Source: Pontibacter liquoris
GTDB lineage: Bacteria > Bacteroidota > Bacteroidia > Cytophagales > Hymenobacteraceae
Direction: 5' to 3'
Length of the DNA stretch: 64,000 nt
NCBI RefSeq assembly: GCF_022758235.1
Contig: NZ_JALEBG010000001.1
Location: 868,001 to 932,000, forward strand
Part shown: in pieces, positions 20,401-29,525 of the stretch
Position numbering within the stretch: position 1 is the stretch's first letter
Layout: each line of letters starts with the position of its first letter
Made by a program: the position numbers and the translations under genes
The notes under the pieces: generated by a model
What the model saw: the letters and a program-made list of their open reading frames with translations, nothing else
What the model was told of the DNA's origin: nothing
The model's database searches: none

Positions 20401-21165
20401 ATCGGTGGCAACAGCAATGCCCCCGTCGGAGCCATCCCCGGGGCTGTTGTATCGGCGGGTCCAGGTTTGCTGGCCGGTGGCTGCATCGTAGCGAATGGTA
20501 ACGAGATCCGTGGAGGTGCTGTCGCTGGAGCCCGTAACGTATACTCCACCGGCATTGTCCACAGCGATGGCCCAGGCCACATCATACCCGCCCTTGGATC
20601 CGTCATAACGCTGCGTCCAGCTTTCTTTGCCGGTGGCGGCCTCGTAACGGATCGTGGCAAAGTCATAGGTATCTCCGTTTTTACTGAAGCCTGTTACGTA
20701 TACGCCCCCTTTGGTATCAACCGCAAGAGCCTTTGGAACATCAAAATCGCCTCCGGGCCAGTTATACTTCTGGGCCCACGTCTGTTTGCCGGTGGCAGCA
20801 TCGTAGCGGATGGTAGCGTAATGAACATCATAGTCATCCCCGTAACTATAGCCTGTTACATAAACACCGCCCTTGTTATCGACCACAATGCCGTTGACGA
20901 ATCCCCCCAGCTGGGCAAACTGCGCCACCCAGAGCTGCTCCCCGGCAGGAGAGTATTTAACGGTAGTGGCAGCATTATGCGCACTGTTGCCTGTTACATA
21001 AGAGTTACCCTCTGCATCCACGGCAATCGCGACAGCATCATCACTCGTACTATCAACCCCGTTGTAACGCTGTGCCCACGCCAGCGTGGGCTGCTGGGCG
21101 AAAGCGCGAGTGCAAACCAGGCACAGTAATAATTGGAAAGTGGCAAGAAGTATAGTTTTGTTCAT
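17461..21165 (-). CDS. SBBP-repeat beta-propeller T9SS secreted protein
   Basis: A 1234-residue secreted protein. The signal peptide ends near AFAQ (residue 24). Residues about 25-865 are a long run of SBBP-type units, each reading roughly AIAVDNAGGVYVTGYS...YATIRYDAATGKQTWAQRY. These would form one or more beta-propellers. Residues about 870-960 are PKD-like (ATSFNWEITAPDGS), followed by a VTGGGW domain (about 962-1120) that commonly accompanies PKD regions. The last 85 residues (LQVYPSLVSDKATVSFSL to SAKLVVQR) are a T9SS sorting domain. The repeats are also similar at DNA level, which makes them prone to recombination. A structural or adhesive role is likely; no enzyme motif is seen. Confidence 0.87.
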   Translation of the reverse strand: MNKTILLATFQLLLCLVCTRAFAQQPTLAWAQRYNGVDSTSDDAVAIAVDAEGNSYVTGNSAHNAATTVKYSPAGEQLWVAQFAQLGGFVNGIVVDNKGGVYVTGYSYGDDYDVHYATIRYDAATGKQTWAQKYNWPGGDFDVPKALAVDTKGGVYVTGFSKNGDTYDFATIRYEAATGKESWTQRYDGSKGGYDVAWAIAVDNAGGVYVTGSSDSTSTDLVTIRYDAATGQQTWTRRYNSPGDGSDGGIAVATDNKGNVYVTGDSEGHFATIRYNAKTGKQVWVKRYNEGDNSNETPRAIAVDHAGDIYVTGYSYGKTPLDYVTVRYTATGKESWTQRYDGPDSGTGDDVAVALALDNAGGVYVTGYSGNGTYYPCDDDSCTTPTFATVRYEAATGTQTWVQRYEGPQYDIGEDNYAWALAVDKAGSVYVAGSGFTKSSSYDYVTIRYAAISGEEIWTRRYKGVENSNDDAIAVAVDTEGNSYVTGTSSNRAVTIKYSPAGERLWVAQFGGQASAIALDNKGGIYVAGNSYSQATDDDYMTVRYDAASGEQVWASRYNGLDNDDDQVIAITVDNAGGVYVTGTSDYGYATIRYDAATGGQSWISRQEGHYGAGSQRDAIATAIAVDATGGVYVTGFSLNPAEEDPPSFLTVRYAAASGDMIWARRSPFGETTAIALDNQGGVYVTGSEIVYDFENNAPVANYYRTIRYDAATGEPTWDSRYKEGSQARAIVVDNAGGVYVAGYSATIRYDVATGKQIWASPFNGKANSYGAADVDVAMGIDKQGGIYVAGTRLGEDNSRIFNTVKYAAADGAPLWQMQTAGPQDAAVDMALDSEANVFVTGYSYSSDTGNDFLTIKYSQEEECPVLAATTISGYTTVSSGHSHTCYTITAPGATSFNWEITAPDGSAYTSFSGQGTSGIKVNWPDSPEVYKVSIAYAAGPSCSATTATKYVSVYDPKAGFVTGGGWSDSPTNKDYALMQEKGKAYWAFGARYKENKPGSSSASAPVEGTLLLVLESGYVFRATSMAEGSLVIAGERAYFTGAGTLTRRGAAGLETDKRNFAFLVSATDGQLKKPGENDKLRLQIRTIEQDGSPVVVVYDNQLGCGLPALDDHAEACQLIEKGAIVIHHQGIRSLSDLFATAAQPERDIQGLQVYPSLVSDKATVSFSLQAAGEYTLELYDRKGALVRKIASGTAQTGKSYEEALSVESMAKGLYLLRLTCGSSVQSAKLVVQR

Positions 21166-21585
21166 AACGCAGGATTTTAATTTTCCAGATCGATTGCGCC
21201 ATCGTGTGCTCCTGCCGCAATAGCAGGCAAAGGAGGAAAGGACAGTGTGCCCGGCGTCGGGAGAGTTGAAAACAGGAGAGCCTACTATATGGTACGTTTA
21301 TTTATTATACTATACCAACTTCCTATTGAATTATATAGCGGCATTTAGTATAAGCTACCGGCAGGCGGGCAAAGAGGTACAAACCGAAGGAGAACCGGAG
21401 CGCGCCTTTGCAAGTATAGGGCGCAGGAAATAAAATAAGTTTAAAGCCGGCCCTACCGGCCAGTGCCTGCCAGGATCCGGTTGTAAGCCCACCACTACGA
21501 AAGCTTGCCTGATGCAACGTTTTAAGGCAGGTTTTTTATAATTTGCAACTTAGTTATACTTTAAATCGGTACGCAGCCGCACGAA
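21166..21585. other. Divergent intergenic region
   Basis: The 420 bases between the SBBP gene (minus) and the hybrid kinase (plus) hold both promoters. A TATAATTTGC string about 50 bases before the kinase ATG is close to, but not exactly, the TAnnTTTG -7 element. No further structure or gene is seen. Confidence 0.4.
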
Positions 21586-24500
21586 ATGAATATCATTAAG
21601 AATTTAAAGATACGGGATAAGCTCCTGCTGTTGATTTTTCTCCTGCTTCTTCCGCTGCTTTTTTTCGTCATATCAGCCATCCGGCAGGAAATCAATGTGG
21701 AGAAAAAACTGCAGCAGGAGGCCCTGCAACTGCGGGAATCTGAAAAGATATCCGATCTGATACATGCCTTTCAGAAAGAGCGGGCGCGTATTCTGGCAGC
21801 CTCCGGTGGCGACACGGCCTATCTGGTAGAAGCCAGAACACTGCGCAATGCCACCGATGCGACCGAGCGTGAGCTGCAAGATTTCATTGTCAGTTCCGGC
21901 CGCTCTTTTCCGGACCTGGCCTTGCTGAAAGACCTTAAAAAATACCGCGCCGACCTGGATCAGAACAGGCTGGATGTGCAGGAGTTCAGGAGTTATTCTA
22001 CCGGAGTGATCTTTACTTTTCTGGACAGGATAGATGCCAATGCCACCGACATCAGCAATGCCGCCGTTAGTAAGGAGCTGACGAGCCTCCAGCATCTGGT
22101 GGAAACGAAAATTCAACTGGCCCGGATCCGAAGCCTGCTGATGATGGTGATTCAGGAAGGCGCCTTTTCGTACCAGAACTACGGCCATATTTATTCCCAG
22201 ATCGAAGCTTACAACAAAGCACTGGCCGATGTTGTCCGGTTTTCGGATGCTGTTACCGTTGCGGATGTGCAGCAGATCACTGCTTCCGAAAATTACAAAG
22301 AGGTTGCCGCCATTTTGCAGGCCATCGAACAGGACCCCGAGATCAACCTTTCCAAACTTAACACCACCCATACCTTTCAGGTATTTACCCAAAGTATAGA
22401 AGACTACCGCAAGGCCGAAAATCAGCTCATCAACCACATCCGGGACGAGGTAGATGCGGAAAGCATCCAGAAACAGCGGAACCTGACCTTGCTGATCATT
22501 GGGCTTCTCCTGATCGTGGGCACCACTACAGCCCTTGCCATCTACATCATCAACCTGATCTCCCATTCGCTTTCGATCCTGAAAAAAGCGGCCGACCGCA
22601 TCAAACTTGGCGCTTCGGATGTGGTGATCGATATTGACAGCAAGGATGAAATTGGCAGTGTGGCGGATTCCTTCAGAGGCGTGCTCCAGAAAACGGTCTC
22701 CCTCTCGCAGGTTGCCCGGGCCATCGGCAATGGCCACTATGATGTGGAAGTGGCCGTGCAGAGCGAGGAGGACGAGCTGAGCTTTGCCATAAAAGACATG
22801 AAGGATAGCCTGCAGGCCTTCACCACCGAAAACCTGAACCGCAACTGGGTGCTCACCGGCATGTCGGAGCTCAACAACCAGCTGGACAGCGAAACCACGC
22901 CTGCGAAGGTAGCCGAAAAGGCTATTGCGTTTCTGTGCAACTATACCGGCTCGGAAGCAGGCATTTTATACCTGCACCACGACAACGGGAAACTGGAGCC
23001 TGCCGCCAGCTATGGCGTGCAGTACAGCCGCGAACAACTGCCCACGTTCCTGATCGGCGCCGGCAAGGTAGGCCAGGCGGTAAGCGAGCGCAGCGTAAAA
23101 GTGCTGGAAGGCGTGCCCGATGAGTACATGAAGATCCGCACCGGCCTTTCCGACATTACCCCGGCGGCCATCATCATCATCCCGTTATACTTCGGGCATA
23201 CGGTTGTGGGGGCGCTGGAGCTTTGCTCGCGCAAGCCCTATAACGACCTGCAGCAGCGGCTCTTCGGCTCGGCTTCCGAAAGGATCGCGGTGGTGCTGTA
23301 TACTTTAAAAGCGCACCTGCAAACACAGGAGCTGCTCTACGAAACACAGAACCAGGCTGAGGAGCTGGAAACACAGCAGGAAGAACTACGCCAGCTCAAT
23401 GCCGAGCTCAAAGCGTCGGAAGAAGAGCTGCGCGTGAACCAGGAAGAACTGCAGGAGAAAAATGCCGAGCTCGAAGAAAAGGCGCAGCTGCTGGAAGAGC
23501 AGTACGAAGCGCTGAGCACCAAGAACAAAGCACTGGAAGATGCCCGCCAGGCCATCGAGCTCAAGATCCAGCAGGTAGAAACGGTGAGCAAGTATAAAAG
23601 CGATTTCCTGGCCAATATGAGCCACGAGCTGCGCACGCCGCTAAACTCTATCCTTATACTTTCGCGGTTGCTGGCCGATAATGTGGAGAACACCCTGTCG
23701 GGCAAGCAGGTTGATCATGCCCAGATCATACACAAATCGGGGAACGACCTGCTCAAGCTCATCAACGAGATCCTGGACCTCTCCAAGATCGAGTCCGGCA
23801 TGATCCGGCTGGAGGCTGATGAGATTGCGCTGGCCAATATTTCGCTGGCGCCCATGTTTCAGGAGATGGCGGCCAGGAAACAGATCCGCTTTTCAGAGAA
23901 GTATACGCCGGGCAGTTTCGATACCATCATCACCGACCGCTTCCGGCTCGAGCAGATCCTCAAAAACTTTATCGGCAACGCCCTCAAGTTTACAGACCAG
24001 GGTGGCGAGGTGACGCTTTCTGTTTACCCCGTGCAAGACAGGCCCCGGTTCCGTTCAGAGCAGCTGCGCCAGCAACCCGACATTGTAGCCTTTGCCGTGA
24101 GCGACACCGGCATCGGCATTCCTAAAGAGAAGCAGGAGGTGGTGTTTGAAGCCTTCCAGCAGGCCGATACATCTACTACCCGCAAGTATGGCGGCACAGG
24201 CCTGGGGCTGACCATCAGCAAGGAGCTGGCTGCCCTGCTGGGCGGAGAGCTGATGCTGGAAAGCGAGCCGGGCAAAGGCAGCACCTTTACCTTATACCTG
24301 CCCCGTGTGCCGTTTACAGCCGGCGCCGGCAAAGCGCAGCCCGAAAAGGTACCGGCGGCAGCCCCTTTGGCGCACAGTAGGGCCGCAGCTGTCCGGAGCG
24401 CGTTTGATAAACTTGAGCAGCGGGAGAAAAAAGATATTGCAGTGCTGATCGTGGAAGACGACAAAGGCTTCAGTGATATCCTGGCTGATTTTGCAACGGC

Positions 24501-25605
24501 CAAGAATTTCAAAGTGCACCAGGCCTATACCGGCACCGATGGCCTCCGGCTGGCCCGGGAAGAAAGCCCCGATGCCATGCTGCTGGATATCAACCTGCCC
24601 GATACCAATGGCTGGGAAGTGCTCCGGCAGGTGCGTGAAGACAAAGACCTGCGCCACATAAACGTGCATGTCATGTCGGCTTACGATAAGGAGGTGATCG
24701 GGGAGTTCTCCGGAAACGAGGAATACCTGCCCAAGCCCGTTACGCTCGAAATGCTCAACAAAGCCTTCACCACCATTTCCACCACCTCGGGTACCTCCAT
24801 CGAGAACATTCTCATTGTGGAAGATAACGAGATCGAGAACAGGGCCGTGGGCGAGCTGCTGCTGGCGCATGGCCTGAAATCCACCTCGGCCTTTTCGGCT
24901 GAGGAAGCCGAACAGGTGCTGGCCAAACAGAAAGTGGACTGCATCATCCTCGACCTGAACCTGCCGGGCATGAAAGGCTACGAGTGGATGAAAAAGATCA
25001 AATCGCAGACCGGCCTGGCCGATATCCCGATCATCATTTACTCGGGCAAAGACCTGCTGGAAGAAGAGGAAACCGCCCTGAAGGAGTTTGCCAACACCAT
25101 CATCATCAAAAACGAATACTCGTACCTGCGCCTGCTCGACGAGGTGCAGCTTTTCCTGCACAAGGTAAACCAGAAGCTGCCAGCTGGCGATGCGTATAAA
25201 ATGAAGCTGCACGTGCCCGAAGAAGTGCTGCGCGGCAAAAAAATACTGGTGGCCGATGACGATGTGCGCAACATCTACTCGCTGAGCAGCCTGCTGGAGA
25301 TGCACGGCATGGAAGTGGTGGTAGCCTATGATGGCAAGGAGGCGCTGCAGAAACTGGAAACGACCTCCGGGATCGACATGGTGCTGATGGATGTGATGAT
25401 GCCGGAGATGGACGGCATCGAAGCAACAAAACGAATCCGGGAGATTACACGTTTTAAGCAACTCCCGATCATCGCCCTCACTGCAAAAGCCATGAAAGAA
25501 GACAGAGAAAAGTGCCTGGAAGCGGGCGCCTCCGACTATATACCCAAGCCGGTAGATACCGATAAGTTGCTGACCTTAATGCGGGTATGGCTGTATGAGG
25601 CCTGA
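21586..25605 (+). CDS. Hybrid histidine kinase with NIT, HAMP, GAF and three receivers
   Basis: A 1339-residue inner-membrane sensor kinase. TM1 lies at about 12-30. A periplasmic all-helical domain (about 45-295) resembles the nitrate/nitrite-sensing NIT family ([23 protein letters not shown]). TM2 lies at about 300-322, followed by one or two HAMP segments (to about 415), a GAF domain (about 420-565) and a Gln/Glu-rich coiled coil (about 575-670). HisKA follows with the phospho-acceptor His680 in [10 protein letters not shown]. HATPase_c (about 790-905) shows NALKF, DTGIGIP and GGTGLGL. Three receiver domains start near 950, 1072 and 1218, each with an acidic pair and a phosphorylatable Asp (LLDINLP, ILDLNLP, LMDVMMP). 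It overlaps cheR downstream by 11 bases, so the two are surely co-transcribed. The ligand is unknown. Confidence 0.92.
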   Translation: MNIIKNLKIRDKLLLLIFLLLLPLLFFVISAIRQEINVEKKLQQEALQLRESEKISDLIHAFQKERARILAASGGDTAYLVEARTLRNATDATERELQDFIVSSGRSFPDLALLKDLKKYRADLDQNRLDVQEFRSYSTGVIFTFLDRIDANATDISNAAVSKELTSLQHLVETKIQLARIRSLLMMVIQEGAFSYQNYGHIYSQIEAYNKALADVVRFSDAVTVADVQQITASENYKEVAAILQAIEQDPEINLSKLNTTHTFQVFTQSIEDYRKAENQLINHIRDEVDAESIQKQRNLTLLIIGLLLIVGTTTALAIYIINLISHSLSILKKAADRIKLGASDVVIDIDSKDEIGSVADSFRGVLQKTVSLSQVARAIGNGHYDVEVAVQSEEDELSFAIKDMKDSLQAFTTENLNRNWVLTGMSELNNQLDSETTPAKVAEKAIAFLCNYTGSEAGILYLHHDNGKLEPAASYGVQYSREQLPTFLIGAGKVGQAVSERSVKVLEGVPDEYMKIRTGLSDITPAAIIIIPLYFGHTVVGALELCSRKPYNDLQQRLFGSASERIAVVLYTLKAHLQTQELLYETQNQAEELETQQEELRQLNAELKASEEELRVNQEELQEKNAELEEKAQLLEEQYEALSTKNKALEDARQAIELKIQQVETVSKYKSDFLANMSHELRTPLNSILILSRLLADNVENTLSGKQVDHAQIIHKSGNDLLKLINEILDLSKIESGMIRLEADEIALANISLAPMFQEMAARKQIRFSEKYTPGSFDTIITDRFRLEQILKNFIGNALKFTDQGGEVTLSVYPVQDRPRFRSEQLRQQPDIVAFAVSDTGIGIPKEKQEVVFEAFQQADTSTTRKYGGTGLGLTISKELAALLGGELMLESEPGKGSTFTLYLPRVPFTAGAGKAQPEKVPAAAPLAHSRAAAVRSAFDKLEQREKKDIAVLIVEDDKGFSDILADFATAKNFKVHQAYTGTDGLRLAREESPDAMLLDINLPDTNGWEVLRQVREDKDLRHINVHVMSAYDKEVIGEFSGNEEYLPKPVTLEMLNKAFTTISTTSGTSIENILIVEDNEIENRAVGELLLAHGLKSTSAFSAEEAEQVLAKQKVDCIILDLNLPGMKGYEWMKKIKSQTGLADIPIIIYSGKDLLEEEETALKEFANTIIIKNEYSYLRLLDEVQLFLHKVNQKLPAGDAYKMKLHVPEEVLRGKKILVADDDVRNIYSLSSLLEMHGMEVVVAYDGKEALQKLETTSGIDMVLMDVMMPEMDGIEATKRIREITRFKQLPIIALTAKAMKEDREKCLEAGASDYIPKPVDTDKLLTLMRVWLYEA

Positions 25606-26425
25606 TAACGATGCCCTTTTTGAGCAGGAGGTGGAAACGCTGATCCGGGAGATCCATGCCCAGTACGGGTATGATTTCAGCGGGTATGCGCGGGCCTCGG
25701 TGTACCGCAGGATCAGACGTTTTCTGTCGCACAAGCACCTGGAAACCGTAGGGGAACTCCGCAGCAGGCTGTTTGCCGACAGCTTTTTTTTCGAGAATTT
25801 CCTGCAGGAGATCACCGTGAACGTGACCGAAATGTTCCGTGACCCGTCGTTTTTCCTCTCGCTGCGCCAGAATGTGCTGCCCATCCTTTCCACCTACCCG
25901 TTCATAAAGGTATGGGATGCGGGCTGCAGTTCGGGCGAAGAGCTTTTCTCGCTGGCCATCCTTTTAAAAGAGCAGGGCTTGCTGGACAGGACCAAGATCT
26001 ACGCCACCGACATTAACCAGAAAGTACTCAAACAGGCAAAGGAAGGTATCTTTTCAGCGGCGAATATGGCCGCTTACACGGCAGGCTATTATGCGGCCGG
26101 GGGCAGCCAGGAGTTTGCAAGCTATTACAGTAGCAACTATGGCAGCGTGAAGTTCGATTCGGCACTGGTTAAGAATGTCGTTATCTACCCGCATAACCTG
26201 GCCACCGATTTCTCTTTTAATGAGTTTCACCTCATTTTGTGCCGCAACGTGCTGATCTACTTTAACCGGGAGCTGCAGGAGCGGGTTTTCGGGTTGTTTG
26301 ATGAAAGCCTGGTGAGTCTGGGCTACCTGGCGCTGGGCAAGAAAGAAACCCTGGCCATGTCGGGCATCAGCAGCAAGTATAATTTTGTGGACAAGAATAA
26401 CCGGATCTACCGGAAAACGATCTGA
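25595..26425 (+). CDS. cheR: CheR-type protein-glutamate O-methyltransferase
   Basis: A 276-residue CheR methyltransferase, which uses S-adenosylmethionine to methylate glutamates on receptor or receptor-like proteins. The N-terminal all-helical part (YDFSGYARASVYRRIRRFL, about 25-43) is the CheR_N domain. The SAM pocket is VWDAGCSSGEELFSLAILL (about 107-125), with YATDINQKVLKQA as the next acidic loop and LILCRNVLIYF (about 212-222) near the active site. The ATG overlaps the end of the kinase gene by 11 bases, and the stop overlaps the ATG of cheB (TGATG). No chemoreceptor gene is present in the window, so its substrate is uncertain. Confidence 0.92.
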   Translation: MRPDNDALFEQEVETLIREIHAQYGYDFSGYARASVYRRIRRFLSHKHLETVGELRSRLFADSFFFENFLQEITVNVTEMFRDPSFFLSLRQNVLPILSTYPFIKVWDAGCSSGEELFSLAILLKEQGLLDRTKIYATDINQKVLKQAKEGIFSAANMAAYTAGYYAAGGSQEFASYYSSNYGSVKFDSALVKNVVIYPHNLATDFSFNEFHLILCRNVLIYFNRELQERVFGLFDESLVSLGYLALGKKETLAMSGISSKYNFVDKNNRIYRKTI

Positions 26426-26997
26426 TGAGTGCAGCAGGCAAGGTTATTGTGATGGGAGGTTCCTGGGGCGGCATTCAGGCGTCGCTGGCTATCCTCAAAG
26501 GGCTTCCGGCAAATTATTCCATCCCGGTTATACTTGTGTTGCACCGGCTCCGGAGTGCCGAAGGAAACTTGCAGGAGGTATATGAAAAACGGATCGCGCT
26601 AAAGGCCGTGGAGATAGAAGAAAAAGAAAAGCTGGCTGCAGGGCACCTATACCTGGCGCCGGCCAATTATCATGTCCTCATCGAGAAGGACCATACTTTC
26701 TCGCTCGACGACTCGGAACTGGAGAACTACTCCCGGCCCTCCATCGATGTAACCTTTACGAGCATTGCCGATGTGTTTGGCGCAAACGCCACGGGCATTC
26801 TGCTCAGCGGCGCCAGCAGCGACGGAAGTTCGGGATTAAAGCATATCTTTGACAAAAGAGGCATAGCCATTGTGCAGCACCCTGAAGAGGCCGAAGTGGC
26901 TACCATGCCTTTGGCGGCCTTAGCCCGTGTACCGGACGGCAGGGTACTGCACACCGCGGAAATACAAGCTTTTTTACTTTCTTTACATGATCACTGA
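26425..26997 (+). CDS. cheB: CheB-type methylesterase lacking a receiver domain
   Basis: A 190-residue stand-alone CheB catalytic domain, which hydrolyses glutamyl methyl esters or deamidates glutamine. The triad is visible: the nucleophilic Ser in MGGSWGGIQ (about 9-17), His in VLHRLRS (about 38-44), and Asp in SGASSDGSSGLK (about 130-141). The N-terminal receiver of classical CheB is absent. Control may instead come from the receivers of the neighbouring kinases, which is inference. It starts in the TGATG overlap with cheR and overlaps the next kinase gene by 11 bases. Confidence 0.92.
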   Translation: MSAAGKVIVMGGSWGGIQASLAILKGLPANYSIPVILVLHRLRSAEGNLQEVYEKRIALKAVEIEEKEKLAAGHLYLAPANYHVLIEKDHTFSLDDSELENYSRPSIDVTFTSIADVFGANATGILLSGASSDGSSGLKHIFDKRGIAIVQHPEEAEVATMPLAALARVPDGRVLHTAEIQAFLLSLHDH

Positions 26998-28189
26998 CCA
27001 TCCCCTTACATCTGCGATTTTGGCATCAGACATTCAGGAAGTGAAGATCCTTTTAGTGGACGACATGGTCGAGAACCTGGTGAGCCTGGAGAGTTTGCTG
27101 TCGAAAGAAGATGAGCCGATTACCTACCTTTTTGCCCATTCGGGCGAAGAAGCCCTGAAGATCGCCCTGCAGGAAGAGCTGGCCCTGATTTTATTGGATG
27201 TGCAGATGCCCGGCATGAACGGCTACGAAGTGGCCCGCTACCTGCGCGATATCTCCAAGACCCGCGAAATTCCCATCATCTTTGTAACGGCCATCAACCA
27301 GCAGGATGCGCATGTGATCGAGGGCTTTGAAGCCGGCGCCGTAGATTTCCTCTTCAAGCCGCTGCACCCTTACATTACCAAAGCCAAAGTTTCTACGTTT
27401 GTGCGGTTTTACCTGCAGAAGAAGGAGCTGGAAAAGATAAACAAGCTTGCCCTGGAAATGAACCAGGAGCTGGAAAAGCGGGTGAACGAACGCACCCGGG
27501 AGCTGACAAAGGTAAACAAAGACCTCGACAACTTTGTATACACCGCCTCGCACGACCTCAAAGCCCCCATCAACAACATAGAAGGCCTGGTGACGGCGCT
27601 GCACGAAACACTGGCCGATAAAGGACTTGCCCTGGCAGAGGTTTCGCCGCTGCTCGAAATGATCAACAATGCCGTGGCCCGCTTTAAAAACACGTTGCTC
27701 GACCTGACCGAAGTGGCCAAAGTGCAGTATGAAGAGGACACCGAGAAAAATAAAGCCAGCTTCCAGGAAATATTCGACGATGTGAAGCTGAACATCAAAG
27801 ACCTGGTTGCGCGCTATGACGCCACGCTGGTGGAGGATTTTTCGCAGGCGCCCGAGATCTTCTTTTCCCGCAAAAACCTGCGCAGCATTATATACAACCT
27901 GGTTTCCAACGCGATCAAGTATAGTTCTCCTGATCGCAAGCCTGTGATCACGGTCACCACGACGGTGGAGGATCAGTATACCGTGCTGACTGTGCGCGAT
28001 AACGGACTGGGTGTGCGGAAAGAAGATCAGCCGAAAGTGTTTGGCATGTTCAAACGGCTGCATGCGCACGTGGAAGGTACCGGTGTGGGCCTGGCCATTG
28101 TACAGCGCATCGTGGAGAACAGCGACGGCAAAATAGAACTGGAAAGCGAGCTGGACAAAGGCTCCATATTCAGGGTATACCTGAAGTAA
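26987..28189 (+). CDS. Receiver-histidine kinase (REC-HisKA-HATPase)
   Basis: A 400-residue soluble kinase with an N-terminal receiver (about 15-135; DDMVENL acidic pocket, Asp in LLDVQMPGMNG, Lys in FKPL). A coiled coil follows (about 140-180), then HisKA with HDLKAPINNIEG (about 185-250) and HATPase_c with NAIKYS, DNGLGV and GTGVGLAIV (about 285-400). An in-frame codon 20 residues upstream (26927) would put the start deep inside cheB. The ATG at 26987 gives an 11-base overlap like the other junctions and the natural receiver N terminus, so I chose it. It probably receives phosphate from, or passes it to, the three-receiver kinase encoded first in the operon. Confidence 0.9.
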   Translation: MITDHPLTSAILASDIQEVKILLVDDMVENLVSLESLLSKEDEPITYLFAHSGEEALKIALQEELALILLDVQMPGMNGYEVARYLRDISKTREIPIIFVTAINQQDAHVIEGFEAGAVDFLFKPLHPYITKAKVSTFVRFYLQKKELEKINKLALEMNQELEKRVNERTRELTKVNKDLDNFVYTASHDLKAPINNIEGLVTALHETLADKGLALAEVSPLLEMINNAVARFKNTLLDLTEVAKVQYEEDTEKNKASFQEIFDDVKLNIKDLVARYDATLVEDFSQAPEIFFSRKNLRSIIYNLVSNAIKYSSPDRKPVITVTTTVEDQYTVLTVRDNGLGVRKEDQPKVFGMFKRLHAHVEGTGVGLAIVQRIVENSDGKIELESELDKGSIFRVYLK

Positions 28190-28234
28190 ATCAACCTATC
28201 CTGCCAGTGGGTAATTAATAAGGATGCACTGTGC

Positions 28235-28242
28235 TATCTTTG
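28235..28242 (+). promoter_or_regulatory. -7 element TATCTTTG
   Basis: An exact TAnnTTTG match only five bases before the ATG at 28248. It supports that start and an almost leaderless transcript. No good -33 TTG is seen. Confidence 0.5.
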
Positions 28243-28247
28243 CTTTT

Positions 28248-28550
28248 ATGAACACCCTTAAGCTGAGCTCTTATTACCGCCTCTCTGCCTTTTCGGATTA
28301 CCGGAGTATGAAGGCAGCCCTGCCGTATATGCAACGCGTGGTGCTGGCAAAAGAGCTGGTGGAAGTGCAGGAAGAAGAAGCCCGCTCCTTTGTGGGGCGC
28401 ATCAGCGGGAAAGGATACAAGAACTACCTGGAGCCCCTCCATGGCCACAATACCCGCTTTACGGCTATCCAATCCCTGATAACTGCCCTGCAGGTGCTCT
28501 ACAAAAGTAATGGCTACTCGGCCCGCTACATCGTGATCGAACGCGGTTAG
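28248..28550 (+). CDS. Small protein of unknown function
   Basis: A 100-residue, mildly basic, probably cytosolic protein that I do not recognise. It is rich in Tyr, Leu and Ser, with a helical middle (MKAALPYMQRVVLAKELVEVQEEEARSFV) and a basic glycine-containing turn (GRISGKGYKNYLEPLHGH). There is no signal peptide, cysteine or metal motif. The ATG at 28248 is favoured over an in-frame ATG 24 bases upstream because a TATCTTTG promoter element lies between them. Codon use matches the neighbours. It follows the signalling operon by 58 bases but seems to have its own promoter. Confidence 0.6.
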   Translation: MNTLKLSSYYRLSAFSDYRSMKAALPYMQRVVLAKELVEVQEEEARSFVGRISGKGYKNYLEPLHGHNTRFTAIQSLITALQVLYKSNGYSARYIVIERG

Positions 28551-28578
28551 ATTAAGCTGATTGATACTTGCTATACTA

Positions 28579-28685
28579 GCGCAAGCGTCCGCTTGTGCTG
28601 CTCCTGCACTGACCAAAGCTACGCAAGCTGCTTCTGCCAAAGTATAAAGCTGTTGCATACGTAAGGCACAAGCGGACGCTTGCGC
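28579..28685. repeat. REP-like inverted pair
   Basis: A perfect 20-bp inverted repeat: GCGCAAGCGTCCGCTTGTGC at 28579-28598 and its complement at 28666-28685, with 67 bases between. Each arm contains its own small palindrome (AAGCG/CGCTT). A diverged third copy is at 34446-34470. This is the layout of REP/REPIN elements. No RAYT-type transposase is present in the window. Confidence 0.75.
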
Positions 28686-28728
28686 CAGAGGTTATACTAC
28701 CAAGGATTACTATTATCAAACGCATGTC

Positions 28729-29505
28729 TTAATAGGCGTGCACAATTCCTTCCTGCAAGGCTTTGTCATAGTTCTCTTTCTCGAACTGGTACAGGAACGG
28801 GGAGCGGTGCGCGCCGATGTGGCGTTGCTCGTCCAGCTTTTTGATCAGCCCGAGTGCCAGCAGCTTTTTAGGGAAGTTGCGCCGGTCCAGTTCTTTGCCC
28901 AGGATCGTTTCGTAGAGCACGTGAATCTCGGGCAGCGTGAATTTTTCGGGTAGCAGGTTATACCCGATGGGCTGGTGATAAATCTGAAGGCGCAAGGTGG
29001 CTAAAGCTTTCTCCACCACATCGTTGTGGTCGAACAAAAGCGGAGGCAGCTCACTGATATCGCACCACTGGTAAGCATCCGTGAAAAAATCGGTTTTAAC
29101 GGTCACTTTCGAATAATCTACCAGCGCAAAGTAGCCGATAGACAGTGTCCGTTCCAGCAGCCAGGTGCCTTCTTCCACGTCCAGGCCATACTTGTCGGCA
29201 AACTCTTCCGCGCTCGTTTCCTTTACCCGGAAAGAGGTATCACCGAACGTATAAAACTGTTGCAGATACAGATCCTTCAAACTCGTGCGGTCCTGTAAAA
29301 TGCGGTACGCGGCCTGCGTCAGCGGCTCGCGGCGCCGGATAAAGCCGCCGGGCAAGGCCCAACTATTATGTCCTTTTACCCGAAGCAGCAAAATTTTTAA
29401 CTGCTGATCGTGGTACCCGAAAATAACGGAATCGATCGCTACGTGGGGCAGAAATTCTTGATGACCAGATCTGACAAATCGCAACGCTTCTTCTTCAGTA
29501 TTCAT
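28729..29505 (-). CDS. NrtR/AraR-type Nudix-fold transcriptional regulator
   Basis: A 258-residue protein with an N-terminal Nudix fold (about 18-150) and a C-terminal winged helix (about 165-258; LPEIHVLYETILGKELDRRNFPKKLLALGLI). The Nudix box starts correctly (G54 then E60) but its catalytic half is degenerate: after R68 the expected E, E, E and G are I69, D72, R73 and S75. It is therefore probably a sensor and not a hydrolase, like the NrtR family and the Bacteroidota arabinose regulator AraR, where the Nudix fold binds the effector. It is divergent from a sugar-dehydrogenase fusion gene, with two matching palindromes between them. A sugar-responsive repressor acting on both genes is the best guess. 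Confidence 0.85.
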   Translation of the reverse strand: MNTEEEALRFVRSGHQEFLPHVAIDSVIFGYHDQQLKILLLRVKGHNSWALPGGFIRRREPLTQAAYRILQDRTSLKDLYLQQFYTFGDTSFRVKETSAEEFADKYGLDVEEGTWLLERTLSIGYFALVDYSKVTVKTDFFTDAYQWCDISELPPLLFDHNDVVEKALATLRLQIYHQPIGYNLLPEKFTLPEIHVLYETILGKELDRRNFPKKLLALGLIKKLDEQRHIGAHRSPFLYQFEKENYDKALQEGIVHAY

Positions 29506-29509
29506 AGAG

Positions 29510-29517
29510 CAAATGTA
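29510..29517 (-). promoter_or_regulatory. -7 element of the Nudix regulator gene
   Basis: On the minus strand this reads TACATTTG, an exact TAnnTTTG match four bases before the regulator ATG. The -33 position would fall inside the operator at 29526-29546, which suggests autorepression. Confidence 0.55.
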
Positions 29518-29525
29518 AATAAAAT

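Noticed and set aside
17461..21165. CRISPR-like periodic repeats
   Set aside because: The periodicity comes from SBBP protein repeats in one reading frame; the units are diverged and without spacers of constant length.
26927..26989. An upstream start at 26927 for the receiver-kinase
   Set aside because: It would overlap cheB by 71 bases and add 20 residues with no receiver homology; the ATG at 26987 fits the operon's pattern of 11-base overlaps.
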